64,000 bases of DNA from Nostoc flagelliforme FACHB-838. Lineage in GTDB: Bacteria; Cyanobacteriota; Cyanobacteriia; Cyanobacteriales; Nostocaceae. The stretch is taken from assembly GCF_014698065.1 (NCBI RefSeq), contig NZ_JACJSI010000012.1, positions 1 to 64,000 on the forward strand, read 5' to 3'. The position numbers and the translations under genes were made by a program. Positions within the stretch are counted from its first letter, which is position 1. Every line of letters starts with the position of its first letter. Of this stretch, positions 11,149 to 20,867 are shown one piece after another. The notes under the pieces are model-generated. The model ran no database searches. It saw only the letters and a program-made list of their open reading frames with translations, and had not been told where the DNA came from.

Positions 11149-11240
11149 GGAGTGGGGAGTAGGGAGAAGAGTTTATCCCCTCTGCCCCCCGCACCCTGCC
11201 CCTCTGCCTCTTTTCAATGCCCCATTCCCCATGCCCAGCC
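11149..11240. repeat. Short low-complexity repeat (GGGGAGT / CCCCATTCCCC type)
   Basis: A G-rich stretch (GGGAGTGGGGAGTAGGGAG) is followed by C-rich complements (CCCCATTCCCCATGCC), the typical short tandem repeat pattern of Nostoc intergenic DNA. It can fold back on itself. Confidence 0.6.
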
Positions 11241-11250
11241 TTTATGAATA

Positions 11251-11280
11251 AAACAAAAAACCGGGTAAACACCCGGTTTC
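11251..11280 (-). terminator. Rho-independent terminator of the aldolase gene
   Basis: On the minus strand, a 9-bp stem (AAACCGGGT, 11258-11266, with ACCCGGTTT, 11271-11279) with a 4-base loop is followed by TTTGTTTTATT. It lies 71 bases after the stop of the aldolase gene. Confidence 0.9.
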
Positions 11281-11350
11281 TGACAACATTAAAATTCTCA
11301 GTTTTTTAGGAGCATAGCAAAACTATGCCCCGATTTATTTGTTGTCAAAA

Positions 11351-12430
11351 TTAAACTTTAGCAGCTGATTTGGTAACAACGTTGAGTTCACCTTTAGCAT
11401 ACTTAGCAGCAAAATCTTCCAGAGAAATTTGCTTAATCTTGCTTGCGTTGCCAGCTGTGCCAAATTGCTGATAGCGTTCAGCACAAACCTTCTGCATGTA
11501 TGTAATGGAAGGCTTGAGGAAGTGACGGGGGTCAAACTCCTCTGGTTTTTTAGCCAAAGCTTCGCGTACAGCAGCAGTAATAGCCAAACGGTTGTCGGTG
11601 TCGATGTTTACTTTACGTACACCACTCTTAATACCTTTTTGGATTTCTTCTACAGGTACGCCGTAGGTTTCAGGAATTGCACCACCATACTGGTTAATCA
11701 GTGCAAGCAAATCTTCTGGTACAGAAGAAGAACCGTGCATTACTAAGTGGGTGTTAGGCAGACGGCGGTGAATTTCTTCAATGCGGCTGATTGCCAAAAT
11801 TTCCCCAGTCGGCTTGCGGGTAAACTTGTAAGCACCGTGGCTTGTGCCAATAGCAACAGCCAAAGCATCTACTTGGGTTGCTTCTACAAATTCAACAGCT
11901 TCATCGGGGTCGGTTAGCAGTTGTGAGTGGTCAAGTGTACCTTCAAACCCGTGACCATCTTCAGCTTCACCAGCACCAGTTTCTAGAGAACCCAAACAAC
12001 CTAGTTCACCTTCAACGCTGACACCCAAAGCATGAGCTACATTTACAACTTCGCGGGTAACATTAACGTTGTACTCGAAGCTAGCGGGAGTTTTAGCATC
12101 AGCTTCTAAAGAACCATCCATCATCACGCTGGTGAAGTTGTTCTTAATTGCTGAGTAGCAGGTAGCAGGCGCATTACCATGATCTTGGTGCATGACAATG
12201 GGAATGTGAGGATAGGTTTCTACAGCTGCCAAAATCAAGTGGCGTAGAAAGTTTTCTCCTGCATAATTACGAGCGCCGCGTGAAGCTTGTAAAATTACGG
12301 GGCTATCTGTCTCTACAGCAGCCTTCAGGATCGCCTGAATCTGCTCCAAATTGTTAACGTTGAAAGCTGGGATCCCGTAACCGTTTTCAGCTGCGTGATC
12401 CAGAAGCAGCCGCAGTGGTACAAGCGCCAT
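11351..12430 (-). CDS. fba: Fructose-bisphosphate aldolase, class II
   Basis: 359 aa. A metal-dependent aldolase of the Calvin-cycle type: zinc/substrate motifs [42 protein letters not shown] and [17 protein letters not shown]. It joins dihydroxyacetone phosphate to glyceraldehyde 3-phosphate, or to erythrose 4-phosphate, in carbon fixation and gluconeogenesis. The ATG is preceded by a near-perfect AGGAGG, implying strong translation. Own terminator downstream, so monocistronic. Confidence 0.96.
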   Translation of the reverse strand: MALVPLRLLLDHAAENGYGIPAFNVNNLEQIQAILKAAVETDSPVILQASRGARNYAGENFLRHLILAAVETYPHIPIVMHQDHGNAPATCYSAIKNNFTSVMMDGSLEADAKTPASFEYNVNVTREVVNVAHALGVSVEGELGCLGSLETGAGEAEDGHGFEGTLDHSQLLTDPDEAVEFVEATQVDALAVAIGTSHGAYKFTRKPTGEILAISRIEEIHRRLPNTHLVMHGSSSVPEDLLALINQYGGAIPETYGVPVEEIQKGIKSGVRKVNIDTDNRLAITAAVREALAKKPEEFDPRHFLKPSITYMQKVCAERYQQFGTAGNASKIKQISLEDFAAKYAKGELNVVTKSAAKV

Positions 12431-12746
12431 AGATAGTCCTCCTAATGTGGTTGTCAGCTAGTCGGTCTGAGAAAAGCGTATTTATTACGCTAAATCTTAA
12501 GAGTTTTTTCAACTTATAGGAAATTATAACTAGTGTCGTGTGCCTATGCTGAAAAAGTTTACCCCATCGTTATTATAAATGTGTTCTATACTTGCTCTCT
12601 ACTGCTGTACTATGCCCCATAGTTGCTCTGTGTTGCTGTACATTTAGTTACCCTACAGTTAGTATCTCTGGTAGCCCACTATCCAAAATGGCCATCTCAA
12701 AGCGATCGCACTCTTAACTATTTTGGCAAATCTATAAGCGATCGCA
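12431..12746. other. Intergenic region upstream of the aldolase gene
   Basis: Contains the aldolase leader and promoter (not resolved by eye) and two HIP1 core sites (GCGATCGC at 12703-12710; CGATCGC near 12740). No gene or RNA seen. Confidence 0.55.
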
Positions 12747-13439
12747 TCAGGCAAAAGGCTCTAGTCCCTGGACAAATGCTGCGTGTTCAGGAGATTGCAA
12801 GCCTGTTTGTAAAACAGTCAACACGGACTGCATATTCCCCGCTAATAACTCTGCAACCCCTAACCACAACCCTGGAAAAATTTGACTTCGCAGAATTCCG
12901 TTACTATCAGTAGCCAACTCTAAATACTCACCCTGTTCCAAATAGAACCAGGTCAATTTCTGATCGAGTACTTGCCAGACAATATATTCTTTGACTCCAT
13001 TGCGACGATAGGCTTGTTTTTTAGCATGGAGGTCGATGGCGACACTACTAGCAGCAATTTCGACAATTAGCTCTGGTGCGCCTTCAATATAATCATCTTC
13101 ACTCAGCCTTGCTTGACCACCCGCTTCTGGGTTGATTATAAGTACAGCATCTGGTTGGGGTTCGTTATCTAAGTCTAGGCGCACAGTGGGTTCTACTCCC
13201 AAAGCTACACCAAGTGTCGCGGCTTCGTAAGTACCGAGCCATGTAAGAATCCAACCGTGCGGTTGACCGTGACTTCTAAAACGTAAAGCAGCAGGCATGA
13301 TGTAGACAATTCCCTCAATCAATTCCGCTTTTTTCAAGTTAGGCATGGCGTTATAGCGACGCTCAAATTCATAAAGGCTGAGTTTGTCGCCATTTTCCAG
13401 AAGGGGAATTGTCCAATGCTGTGGAAGTGTTTTTACCAT
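12747..13439 (-). CDS. Uma2 family protein (PD-(D/E)XK-like)
   Basis: 230 aa of the Uma2/DUF820 family, strongly amplified in cyanobacteria. Typical blocks are KAELIEGIVYIMPAALRF, EPQPDAVLIINPEAGG, DYIEGAPELIVEIAASSVAI, and KKQAYRRNGVKEYIVWQVLD. The Asp of QPDAVL, the Glu of LIVEI and the following Lys make the putative restriction-endonuclease-fold active site. Function in cyanobacteria is unknown. Monocistronic. Confidence 0.88.
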   Translation of the reverse strand: MVKTLPQHWTIPLLENGDKLSLYEFERRYNAMPNLKKAELIEGIVYIMPAALRFRSHGQPHGWILTWLGTYEAATLGVALGVEPTVRLDLDNEPQPDAVLIINPEAGGQARLSEDDYIEGAPELIVEIAASSVAIDLHAKKQAYRRNGVKEYIVWQVLDQKLTWFYLEQGEYLELATDSNGILRSQIFPGLWLGVAELLAGNMQSVLTVLQTGLQSPEHAAFVQGLEPFA

Positions 13440-13542
13440 GACAATGGTGTGTGGGATTTGTCTATGCCTATCCTACCGAATTGCAGAAATTTCTTGGATG
13501 CTGCGATCGCCTTCTTTTAATCTAAATATTATGTTGATTTTA

Positions 13543-13614
13543 TGGGTCGCCCGGGATTCGAACCCGGAACTAATCGGTTAAAAGCCGAGTACTCTACCGT
13601 TGAGTTAGCGACCC
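13543..13614 (-). tRNA. tRNA-Lys(UUU)
   Basis: 72 bases on the minus strand. Acceptor GGGTCGC (13614-13608) pairs with GCGACCC (13550-13544), discriminator A. Anticodon loop CTTTTAA gives UUU, and the T arm CCGGG-TTCGAAT-CCCGG is perfect. CCA is not encoded. Confidence 0.95.
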
Positions 13615-13675
13615 TTTCGCTGCATTTCGCAACTTTGCAATCATAGCATATACATCTATAGATTTGTAAAGGGGT

Positions 13676-14545
13676 TTAGAAAAAATTAGCAGTCAACCTT
13701 ATAGATGCTGTATGGCTAGCTCCTGGTGCTAACATAGTCAGGTTATCACCAGTATTGAGAGAGTTACGGGTGGCACTCCACGGTTCTAGACAGTAGAATT
13801 CTTTGCCTTTGACTGTCCAAAATACCAGGTAGGTGGAGAAATCATCATAATCCAAGGTGAGTTTTAACTTCCGGCTGCGATCTATTGCATTAGCCGATTT
13901 ACTCGTTAGCTGTCCAAAGGCAAAATCAATTTCATCACGGCTAAAGTCAAAATTGCCATCAAAAGAGCGAATTTCTTTAGTTTGATTGTCTTGATACTGC
14001 TTAGAGGGAATTTCCAGTTCTAATTGAGTTTTATCACCACACAGAAAGTAAGGATGGAAACCAGCCGAAAAGGGCATTGGTGTAGATGACAAGTTTTTAT
14101 AATGCTGGCGGACTTCTAAAGTATTACCTTGAAGTTCGTAGGTGAAAGCCAACTGAAAATCAAAAGGATAAACTGCCTTAGTTTGCTCATTGCTATCAAG
14201 AACGACAGTGAGACTAGCTTTATCTCCAGTTTCTTGTTCTGTTGCTTTCCAGGGCAATTCACGGGCAAAACCGTGTTGTTTAAGAGTATATTTTTGTCCG
14301 TTATGAGTGTACGTATTATCTGGTAGATTGCCACAAATAGGAAACAAAATTGGATTTCCACCTCTGACACTCAACTCAGGATGAGTAAAGCGTTCAGTAT
14401 CCAGATAGAAAATTTCTTGTCCTTGAATACGCCAACGGGTGATGATCCCACCGCGTTCTGGTACAACTTCCAATTGAGAACCAGCGGCTTCGTCAGAAAG
14501 AATGTACGTCTTGTACTGTTGCTGTTGAACTGCAATGCTAAACAC
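13676..14545 (-). CDS. Aldose 1-epimerase family protein
   Basis: 289 aa with the galactose-mutarotase fold: VVPERGGIITRW, RGGNPILFPICGNLPD, LKQHGFARELPW, GFHPYFLCGDK and a C-terminal YCLEPWSATRNSLNTGD. The two family His are in QHGFAR and FHPYF. It interconverts anomers of an aldose or hexose phosphate. It lies 98 bases after pdhA on the same strand and might be read through from it, but repeat DNA separates the two. Confidence 0.85.
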   Translation of the reverse strand: MFSIAVQQQQYKTYILSDEAAGSQLEVVPERGGIITRWRIQGQEIFYLDTERFTHPELSVRGGNPILFPICGNLPDNTYTHNGQKYTLKQHGFARELPWKATEQETGDKASLTVVLDSNEQTKAVYPFDFQLAFTYELQGNTLEVRQHYKNLSSTPMPFSAGFHPYFLCGDKTQLELEIPSKQYQDNQTKEIRSFDGNFDFSRDEIDFAFGQLTSKSANAIDRSRKLKLTLDYDDFSTYLVFWTVKGKEFYCLEPWSATRNSLNTGDNLTMLAPGASHTASIRLTANFF

Positions 14546-14560
14546 AAATTTTAGTCCTAA

Positions 14561-14600
14561 TTGGGAATTGGGAATTGGGAATTGGGAATGGGCAATTGGA
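14561..14600. repeat. Heptanucleotide tandem repeat (TTGGGAA)
   Basis: Tandem copies of TTGGGAA occupy the gap between pdhA and the epimerase gene. This is a short tandemly repeated repetitive (STRR) sequence characteristic of heterocystous cyanobacteria. Confidence 0.8.
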
Positions 14601-14643
14601 AATTAGTTATTTCCCTCCTGCCCCCTGCCCGATTCCCCAAAAT

Positions 14644-15678
14644 TTACTCGTCTTCTGCAAACACGAAACGATATAACTCGCTAGGGTCTGGTTCGGGGCT
14701 GCTTTCGGCGAATTTAACCGCTTCGTCGATTACATCCTGAATTTTACGATCAATTGCTTTGATTTCTCCCTCATCCGCCAGATTTTGCTCCAGCAAATAA
14801 GCTGCCAACTTCTTAATTGGGTCACGGGCAAACCAAAATTCTTTCTCTGCTTTGCTTCGCATTTCATCAGGATCTGCCAAGGAGTGACCCCGGAAGCGGT
14901 AAGTAAGCGCCTCAATTAATGTTGGCCCCTCACCTGCACGGGCACGGGCTACAGCTTCTTGAGCCACGGCTCTAACTGCTAGTACATCCATGCCATCTAC
15001 TTCCACGCCCACCATGTTAAATACACTGGCTTTTTTATAAATCTCTGGCTGAGAAGTGGCTCGTTCGTGAGACATACCAATGGCCCACTTATTATTTTCG
15101 ACTACAAAAAGAATTGGCAATTTCCATAAAGCTGCCATATTTAGCGTCTCAAAAAACTGACCATTGTTAGCTGCACCGTCGCCAAAAAAGCAAGCTGTCA
15201 CTTGGTCAGCATTTTTATCTCCCAGCACTTCTCGGCGGTATTTGCTTTGAAAAGCCGCCCCAGCTGCTACAGGAATTCCCTCAGCCACAAAAGCGTAGCC
15301 ACCTAGCAAACGGTGTTCAGCAGAAAACATGTGCATGGAACCACCGCGCCCTTTGCTGCAACCTGTGGCTTTGCCAAATAATTCTGCCATTACCTCTCTT
15401 GCTGGTACTCCCGCACTGAGAGCATGAACGTGGTCACGGTAAGTACTACAAACGTAATCTTCACCCGGTCGCATTGACTGCACAACACCACTGCAAACGG
15501 CTTCTTGACCGTTGTACAAATGGACAAAACCAAACATTTTGCCTCTGTAGTACATTTCAGCGCACTTGTCTTCGAACAAGCGCCCTAACACCATGTCCTC
15601 ATACAACCGTAACCCTTCTTCCTTAGTAATGTGCGTAGTAGCAGGATTAAAAGTGGGTAAAGTACGCTCTTGAACCAT
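14644..15678 (-). CDS. pdhA: Pyruvate dehydrogenase E1 component, alpha subunit
   Basis: 344 aa. E1-alpha motifs: [28 protein letters not shown], the thiamine diphosphate/Mg motif [19 protein letters not shown], and the phosphorylation-loop-like region [15 protein letters not shown]. With the beta subunit it decarboxylates pyruvate and passes the acetyl group to E2, feeding acetyl-CoA synthesis. pdhB is not adjacent, which is usual in cyanobacteria. Repeat DNA follows the stop codon. Confidence 0.96.
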   Translation of the reverse strand: MVQERTLPTFNPATTHITKEEGLRLYEDMVLGRLFEDKCAEMYYRGKMFGFVHLYNGQEAVCSGVVQSMRPGEDYVCSTYRDHVHALSAGVPAREVMAELFGKATGCSKGRGGSMHMFSAEHRLLGGYAFVAEGIPVAAGAAFQSKYRREVLGDKNADQVTACFFGDGAANNGQFFETLNMAALWKLPILFVVENNKWAIGMSHERATSQPEIYKKASVFNMVGVEVDGMDVLAVRAVAQEAVARARAGEGPTLIEALTYRFRGHSLADPDEMRSKAEKEFWFARDPIKKLAAYLLEQNLADEGEIKAIDRKIQDVIDEAVKFAESSPEPDPSELYRFVFAEDE

Positions 15679-16441
15679 TATTTTTGAGTATCCCTGTTGT
15701 ACAAGTTAAAAGTTACGGTCTTAAATAAGTTGGTCTGATAACACCTCAGCTTGTTAACAGGCTAGCGCTTGCAAGACTCAACAATCAAACTTTATTTATG
15801 CACCAAAAAAGGGTCTTAGGGAATAGCTGAATTTTTAATTGCTGATTTTTAGCTTTTCAGCCCATGCCCCATGAGGATTTGACTCTAACAACAATATCTG
15901 CCGTTTTGAGTGTTTCTCTCACTATTCCTCTTCATAGACTACCAATCAAGATAGATTGCTTTCTGCATATCCATTAACAATTTAAAAAAAAGGAGGCAAA
16001 AATCCATATTACCTAAATAGGTAATTGTAATTAAAGGTTAATTATGATATGATTTTTTTCTCTAGTTATCATGGTCAATCCCCAATAGTAGTATTTTTGT
16101 TACTTCCTGGTGGGAAAGTCCCAAAAAAATCATCAATAGATTTTTCCAACCACAACAATTATGCCGTAATTAAAAACGGTAGTTGTGGTTTGTGCTATCG
16201 AAGGCTGATAATAGTTGTGTTAAACAAAAATACTAAGAATTAAGACAAAAAATTGAGTATTTCTAGGCGAAAGCAAAAAATTAATACTAGAATGTGACTC
16301 AAAATTTCGGGAAGGTACAAAACAAGTTGTTGCAATATACACTTGTAGAGTAAATTCTATACGGTATTGTTATGGCACGGTTTTACAGGCCTGGAACGCT
16401 CTAGGTGAATTATGTTGATCACGGTGCAGGGGAAGTAGGCT
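15679..16441. promoter_or_regulatory. 763-base upstream region with palindrome and long hairpin
   Basis: No convincing gene, though a 64-codon frame at 16049-16243 exists. A perfect 16-bp palindrome TTACCTAAATAGGTAA lies at 16009-16024, preceded by aggagg at 15990-15995. A long hairpin follows: AACCACAAC (16148-16156) with GTTGTGGTT (16182-16190), with an inner CCGT (16164-16167) and ACGG (16176-16179). The region could hold the ftn2 promoter, an operator, or an uncharacterised RNA. Confidence 0.45.
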
Positions 16442-18730
16442 GTGCGAATTCCGCTAGATTACTACCGAATTTTAGGACTACCGTTGGCGGCAAGTGATGA
16501 ACAATTGCGACAGGCATACAGCGATCGCATTGTACAATTGCCTCGACGTGAGTATTCTCAGGCAGCAATTTCTTCTCGTAAACAACTCATAGAAGAAGCT
16601 TACGTGGTTTTATCAGATCCAAAACAACGCAGTACCTACGATCATCTCTATCTTGCCCACGCCTATGACCTAGATAACCTTGCTGCTGCCGCAGTAGCAA
16701 AGGAAAATCGTCCAGAAAGCACCAAAAGGGGTAGTGACATTCAGAGTCTAGGTATCGAAATTACCCAAGACGAATTAGTTGGTGCTTTATTGATTTTGCA
16801 AGAGTTGGGGGAATACGAACTTGTATTGAAACTAGGTCGTCCCTATCTGGTAAATAAAAATGGTGCTACAAGTGCAAGAAAGGGCAATAATTTAGCAGAC
16901 GAAGAAATACACGAAAGTGCTGAACATCCAGATGTTGTTCTCACTGTTGCCCTTGCCTGTCTAGAATTAGGTCGTGAACAGTGGCAGCAAGGTCACTATG
17001 AAAATGCCGCCATATCCCTAGAAACTGGTCAAGAACTGCTAGTACGCGAAGGGTTGTTTTCCACTGTACAGGCTGAAATTCAGGCGGATCTTTACAAATT
17101 GCGACCATACCGAATATTGGAGTTGCTGGCACTACCTCAAGAAAAGACTGCCGAACGAAACCAAGGCTTGGAATTATTGCAAAATCTGTTAGAAGATCGT
17201 GGCGGGATTGATGGCACGAACAATGATGATTCTGGTTTAAACATAGATGACTTTCTGCGATTTATCCAGCAGTTACGCAACCACTTAACAGTTGCAGAAC
17301 AGCACAAGTTATTTGAAGCCCAAAGCAAACGTCCTTCTGCTGTTGCCACTTACTTAGCTGTTTATGCCTTGATAGCACGCGGATTTGCTCAACGTCAACC
17401 TGCTTTAATTCGTCAAGCAAGGCAAATGCTTATGCGTCTGGGCAAGCGCCAAGATGTACATTTAGAACAGTCGCTATGTGCATTACTCTTGGGACAAACT
17501 GAAGAAGCAACTCGTGTTTTAGAACTTAGTCAAGAATACGAAGCTTTAGCTTTTATTCGGGAAAAATCTCAAGACTCTCCAGATTTGTTACCAGGGCTGT
17601 GTCTATATGCAGAACAGTGGTTGCAACACGAAGTATTTCCCCATTTTCGAGATTTAGCAAACCAACAAGCCTTTCTAAAAGATTACTTTGCTAACCAACA
17701 GGTGCAAGCTTATTTAGAAGCACTGCCAACGGACGCAGAAACAACTAATGAATGGGCTGTAGTTAATCCCCAATATTTTCCGCAGGCGAAGACAAAGAAT
17801 TCTCCTTTCCTTAACAATTCAGCTAGAACTCCAAGGCAATCTAACTACAGCAGAACATCTGACCTAGATTTGCCAGAAACACCCGAATATTCAAACTTCT
17901 CACCACCAATATGGAATTCATCTGAGAGTGTAAAATCAGATGTTCCTGCTGCCGAACGGATGAGCAGAGGTACTAATCAGCATTTAAATGGTTCAGGTAA
18001 GACGGCAGCACCTGGCCATAACCAAAAGCGTCGGCGGAGAAAACCTACTCCATCTGCTAGCCGAGAGCGTATACCAGATAATCGTCCTCATTCTCGTCGT
18101 CCTCGGCGGCGGCGAACTTTTGCTAACACCATCGAAGGGAAAACACGGCTGGTATGGAGAGTGTTTATTTCTTTGGTGAGTATATTAGTTTTCTGGGTGT
18201 TAGCGACAACAACTTTTGGATGGTTAAAAAATCTGTTTTTTCCTCCACCCTCTCTGCGTGGTATAGAGTTGTTTGTACAGATAAATCAACCACCAATATC
18301 TATTCCTGATCCAAATAGTAAACCACAAGCAACAGATGGGCCTTTAACAAATGCAACGGCAGAGGAAGTTATTCGGACTTGGTTCTCGACCAAAGCCGCA
18401 GCTTTAGGGCCCAATCATGAGATTAATAATTTAGATCAGATTTTAACTGGTTCAGCTTTATTTCAATGGCGGCTGATTGCTCAACAGTATCGGTCAGACA
18501 ATCGCTACGGCAAGTATGACCATAGCTTGAAGATAGAATCTGTTGAGAAAATTGATTTATTTGCAGATCGTGCCGCAGTGGAAGCCACGGTTAAGGAAGT
18601 GGCACAGTTCTATGAAAATGGTCAGTTTAAAAGGTCTTCTAACGATAATTTGCGAGTTCGGTATGATTTGATTAGAGAACGAGGTAAATGGCGTATTCAG
18701 AGTACATCTGTTGTGAATCAGATAATCTAA
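16442..18730 (+). CDS. ftn2: Ftn2/ZipN (ARC6-type) cell-division protein
   Basis: 762 aa, GTG start. Residues 6-68 are a J-like domain (YYRILGLPLAASDEQLRQAY, SDPKQRSTYDHLY) lacking the HPD motif. A long helical region follows, then a low-complexity basic linker ending in RRPRRRRT, one membrane segment (VFISLVSILVFWVLATTTFG), and a C-terminal IMS/DUF4101 domain (AEEVIRTWFSTKAAALG, WRIQSTSVVNQII). This is the order of cyanobacterial Ftn2/ZipN and plant ARC6, which anchor FtsZ at the division site. Monocistronic. Confidence 0.93.
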   Translation: MRIPLDYYRILGLPLAASDEQLRQAYSDRIVQLPRREYSQAAISSRKQLIEEAYVVLSDPKQRSTYDHLYLAHAYDLDNLAAAAVAKENRPESTKRGSDIQSLGIEITQDELVGALLILQELGEYELVLKLGRPYLVNKNGATSARKGNNLADEEIHESAEHPDVVLTVALACLELGREQWQQGHYENAAISLETGQELLVREGLFSTVQAEIQADLYKLRPYRILELLALPQEKTAERNQGLELLQNLLEDRGGIDGTNNDDSGLNIDDFLRFIQQLRNHLTVAEQHKLFEAQSKRPSAVATYLAVYALIARGFAQRQPALIRQARQMLMRLGKRQDVHLEQSLCALLLGQTEEATRVLELSQEYEALAFIREKSQDSPDLLPGLCLYAEQWLQHEVFPHFRDLANQQAFLKDYFANQQVQAYLEALPTDAETTNEWAVVNPQYFPQAKTKNSPFLNNSARTPRQSNYSRTSDLDLPETPEYSNFSPPIWNSSESVKSDVPAAERMSRGTNQHLNGSGKTAAPGHNQKRRRRKPTPSASRERIPDNRPHSRRPRRRRTFANTIEGKTRLVWRVFISLVSILVFWVLATTTFGWLKNLFFPPPSLRGIELFVQINQPPISIPDPNSKPQATDGPLTNATAEEVIRTWFSTKAAALGPNHEINNLDQILTGSALFQWRLIAQQYRSDNRYGKYDHSLKIESVEKIDLFADRAAVEATVKEVAQFYENGQFKRSSNDNLRVRYDLIRERGKWRIQSTSVVNQII

Positions 18731-18837
18731 TCAGATAAAGTTGAATTATTAAAACCCTTAGCTGCTACGCAGCGTAAATAGTTTTGATTTTCCTTTTAAA
18801 AATGGTTTAGGACTGCTATAATTACGCGAATTTAATA

Positions 18838-19473
18838 TTACCTAGAACTTTCCAATACGCCTAACAAACTCTTCAACATTAAATAAGCAGAAGTTCCTCC
18901 CGGATCTGGATGTCCAATACTCCGTTCCCCCAGGTAGCTAGCCCGTCCCCTTTTCGCCTGCATCGGTATTGTTTCTTGTAACCCCGTTTGGGCTGCTGCT
19001 ACAGCCTGTTGCATGGCTTCGAGTGTTGCCTTACTTTCTCTTACAGCCTGTCTAAAAGCGGCTACAGCCGGAGATAGCACGTCAACCATTGTTTTGTCTC
19101 CTAGTTGCGCTTTGCCACGTTGTAGCACGCCGTCTAAGCCTGCTTGGAGTAGCCCTAAAACATCTTGTTTTGTTAATTCTTGCTTACCAACTACTGCTGT
19201 ACTTGCTCGTAAAAACCAAGTGCCATAAAGAGGGCCACTCGCACCGCCAATGGAAGAAATTAAGGTCATACTCACAGCTTTGAGAATGTTGCTGATGTCC
19301 TTATCTGTAAGAGTTGGTAACTGAGCGCTTACCTTTTTGAAGCCGCGATCCATATTGATCCCATGATCTGCATCTCCGATCGCAGCATCTAATTCTGTCA
19401 AATATGCTTTATTCTGCTCTATATCCGTTGCATAAGCCTGCAACCATTGCAATATCTGCGGCTGACTCAACAT
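18838..19473 (-). CDS. dhaL: Dihydroxyacetone kinase, ATP/ADP-binding subunit L
   Basis: 211 aa. The Mg-nucleotide Asp motif is in AAIGDADHGINMDRGFKK, with SSIGGASGPLYGTWFLRA and RASYLGERSIGHPDPG as the other DhaL blocks. It binds the nucleotide for the DhaK subunit. It starts 13 bases after the dhaK stop, so the two form an operon. No DhaM gene is visible, so whether the phosphate donor is ATP or a PTS protein cannot be settled here. Confidence 0.92.
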   Translation of the reverse strand: MLSQPQILQWLQAYATDIEQNKAYLTELDAAIGDADHGINMDRGFKKVSAQLPTLTDKDISNILKAVSMTLISSIGGASGPLYGTWFLRASTAVVGKQELTKQDVLGLLQAGLDGVLQRGKAQLGDKTMVDVLSPAVAAFRQAVRESKATLEAMQQAVAAAQTGLQETIPMQAKRGRASYLGERSIGHPDPGGTSAYLMLKSLLGVLESSR

Positions 19474-19486
19474 AATTCGTAATTAG

Positions 19487-20560
19487 TTAAATTCCCCAGC
19501 GCCAACTTGGTGTTTTTACTGGTGCATCCCATAGCCGGATTATCTCATCATCTAATTTCAGCAGGGTAATGGAGCAACCTTGCATTTCCAGAGATGTGAT
19601 GTAAGGTCCTATTAAGTTTCGCACAATTTGCAATCCTTGCTGTTCGCAGATTTGGGCGAGTTTGCGGTAAACAATATACAGTTCAGAAATTGGAGTTCCA
19701 CCCATACTATTGACGAAAGCTAACAAGCGATCGCCTTTGGCAAATGGTAGGTTTGTTAGTTCTACATTTACCCATTCTCCTTTGTCTTCATCCCACTCGC
19801 GCAGTGTGCGGCTGTATGCTGCATCTTCAAGGAGCGATCGCGTCAATATTTCGGTAATCTCATCTACTGGTTTGATGGCTGTACGTTCTGTCCCTGGTTC
19901 CCCGTGAATACCGATACCTAATTCAATTTCGCTATCGCTCAACTCAAATGTCGGCGTTCCATTCGCGGGCACTGTACAAGATGTTAGAGCAATTCCCATA
20001 CTCCGCCCATTCAGATTTACTCGGCGACATAAATTTGCTATTTGTGGCAAATCATACCCAGCCTCAGCCGCCGCACCACAAATTTTTTCTGCCAGTATTG
20101 TTGTTCCCACACCCCGCCGTCCTTGGGTATAGAGGCTATCCTTCACTGCTACATCGTCATCAATCAAAATATTTAGCGATCGAATGCCCTCACTACGGGC
20201 TAACTCCGTTGCCATTTCAAAGTTCATCACATCGCCACTGTAATTTTTGACGATATAAAGGATACCTGAACCTCCATCTACAAGCTTTGCGGCTTCTAGC
20301 ATTTGGTCAGGAGTTGGTGAAGTGAAAACCTCACCTGGACAAGCTGCATCAAGCATTCCTTTGCCCACGAAGCCAGCGTGCATTGGTTCATGTCCACTGC
20401 CACCACCAGAAATAATTGCTACTTTACCCGGAATAGGTGCATTGGCGCGATAGACAAAAGCGGGATCATAGTTCAGTTTAATTAAATCGGAATGAGCCGC
20501 CGCCATACCTTCTAGACTTTCCCGCACAAAGTCTTCCGGCTTGTTGATCAGCTTTTTCAT
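19487..20560 (-). CDS. dhaK: Dihydroxyacetone kinase, substrate-binding subunit K
   Basis: 357 aa. The covalent substrate-binding His is in [13 protein letters not shown], with [19 protein letters not shown] and [18 protein letters not shown] near the N-terminus. It binds dihydroxyacetone as a hemiaminal for phosphorylation to dihydroxyacetone phosphate, feeding triose metabolism. First gene of the dhaK-dhaL operon. Confidence 0.94.
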   Translation of the reverse strand: MKKLINKPEDFVRESLEGMAAAHSDLIKLNYDPAFVYRANAPIPGKVAIISGGGSGHEPMHAGFVGKGMLDAACPGEVFTSPTPDQMLEAAKLVDGGSGILYIVKNYSGDVMNFEMATELARSEGIRSLNILIDDDVAVKDSLYTQGRRGVGTTILAEKICGAAAEAGYDLPQIANLCRRVNLNGRSMGIALTSCTVPANGTPTFELSDSEIELGIGIHGEPGTERTAIKPVDEITEILTRSLLEDAAYSRTLREWDEDKGEWVNVELTNLPFAKGDRLLAFVNSMGGTPISELYIVYRKLAQICEQQGLQIVRNLIGPYITSLEMQGCSITLLKLDDEIIRLWDAPVKTPSWRWGI

Positions 20561-20596
20561 AATCCGTGTTTGGTAAAAAGGGTGCTAAAACCCAGG

Positions 20597-20625
20597 TTAT
20601 AGCGCTTCTGGTTTGTATGCAATAT
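20597..20625. repeat. Partial copy of the MITE end found at 38887
   Basis: TATAGCGCTTCT followed by GGTTTGTATGCA matches the left terminus of the 106-base element at 38887-38992 (TATAGCGCTTCTCGTTTGTG). Only this end is recognisable. Confidence 0.5.
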
Positions 20626-20728
20626 AATCTGACCTCTCTCTAAATCTCTCTACTAAAAAGCTACGGTGTAGACACAAACCCACAGTCATATTTTTATTAA
20701 TAAATCTTTCACAGTGTTTCTATCCCGC

Positions 20729-20839
20729 CTCGGAATGAATTCCGAGTTTCATAGCTTAAGTCCACTCAAGTGGACTAAATGATCAATTCAGTCCACTTGA
20801 GTGGACTTTCGCTATCAGCCCTGAACTTCAGTTCTGGGC
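20729..20839. repeat. Cluster of four palindromes
   Basis: Four hairpins lie in a row: CTCGGAATGAATTCCGAG (20729-20746), AGTCCACTCAAGTGGACT (20759-20776), AGTCCACTTGAGTGGACT (20790-20807), and an imperfect GCCCTGAAC/GTTCTGGGC pair (20818-20839). The two central ones are near copies in opposite orientation. A relative of the AGTCCA palindrome lies at 63861-63878, so this is a dispersed repeat, possibly a non-autonomous element. Confidence 0.75.
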
Positions 20840-20867
20840 GAGATGTCGGTGAATATGACAGTTTCAC

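Noticed and set aside
12623..12913. 96-codon plus-strand frame overlapping the Uma2 gene end
   Set aside because: It lies opposite a well-supported gene and has no family resemblance.
16049..16243. 64-codon plus-strand frame upstream of ftn2
   Set aside because: It spans the long hairpin, has no good ribosome site and no protein-like conservation pattern I recognise.
20759..20807. Possible CRISPR array in the palindrome cluster
   Set aside because: Only two units, mirrored rather than direct, with no spacer of regular length and no cas genes in the window.
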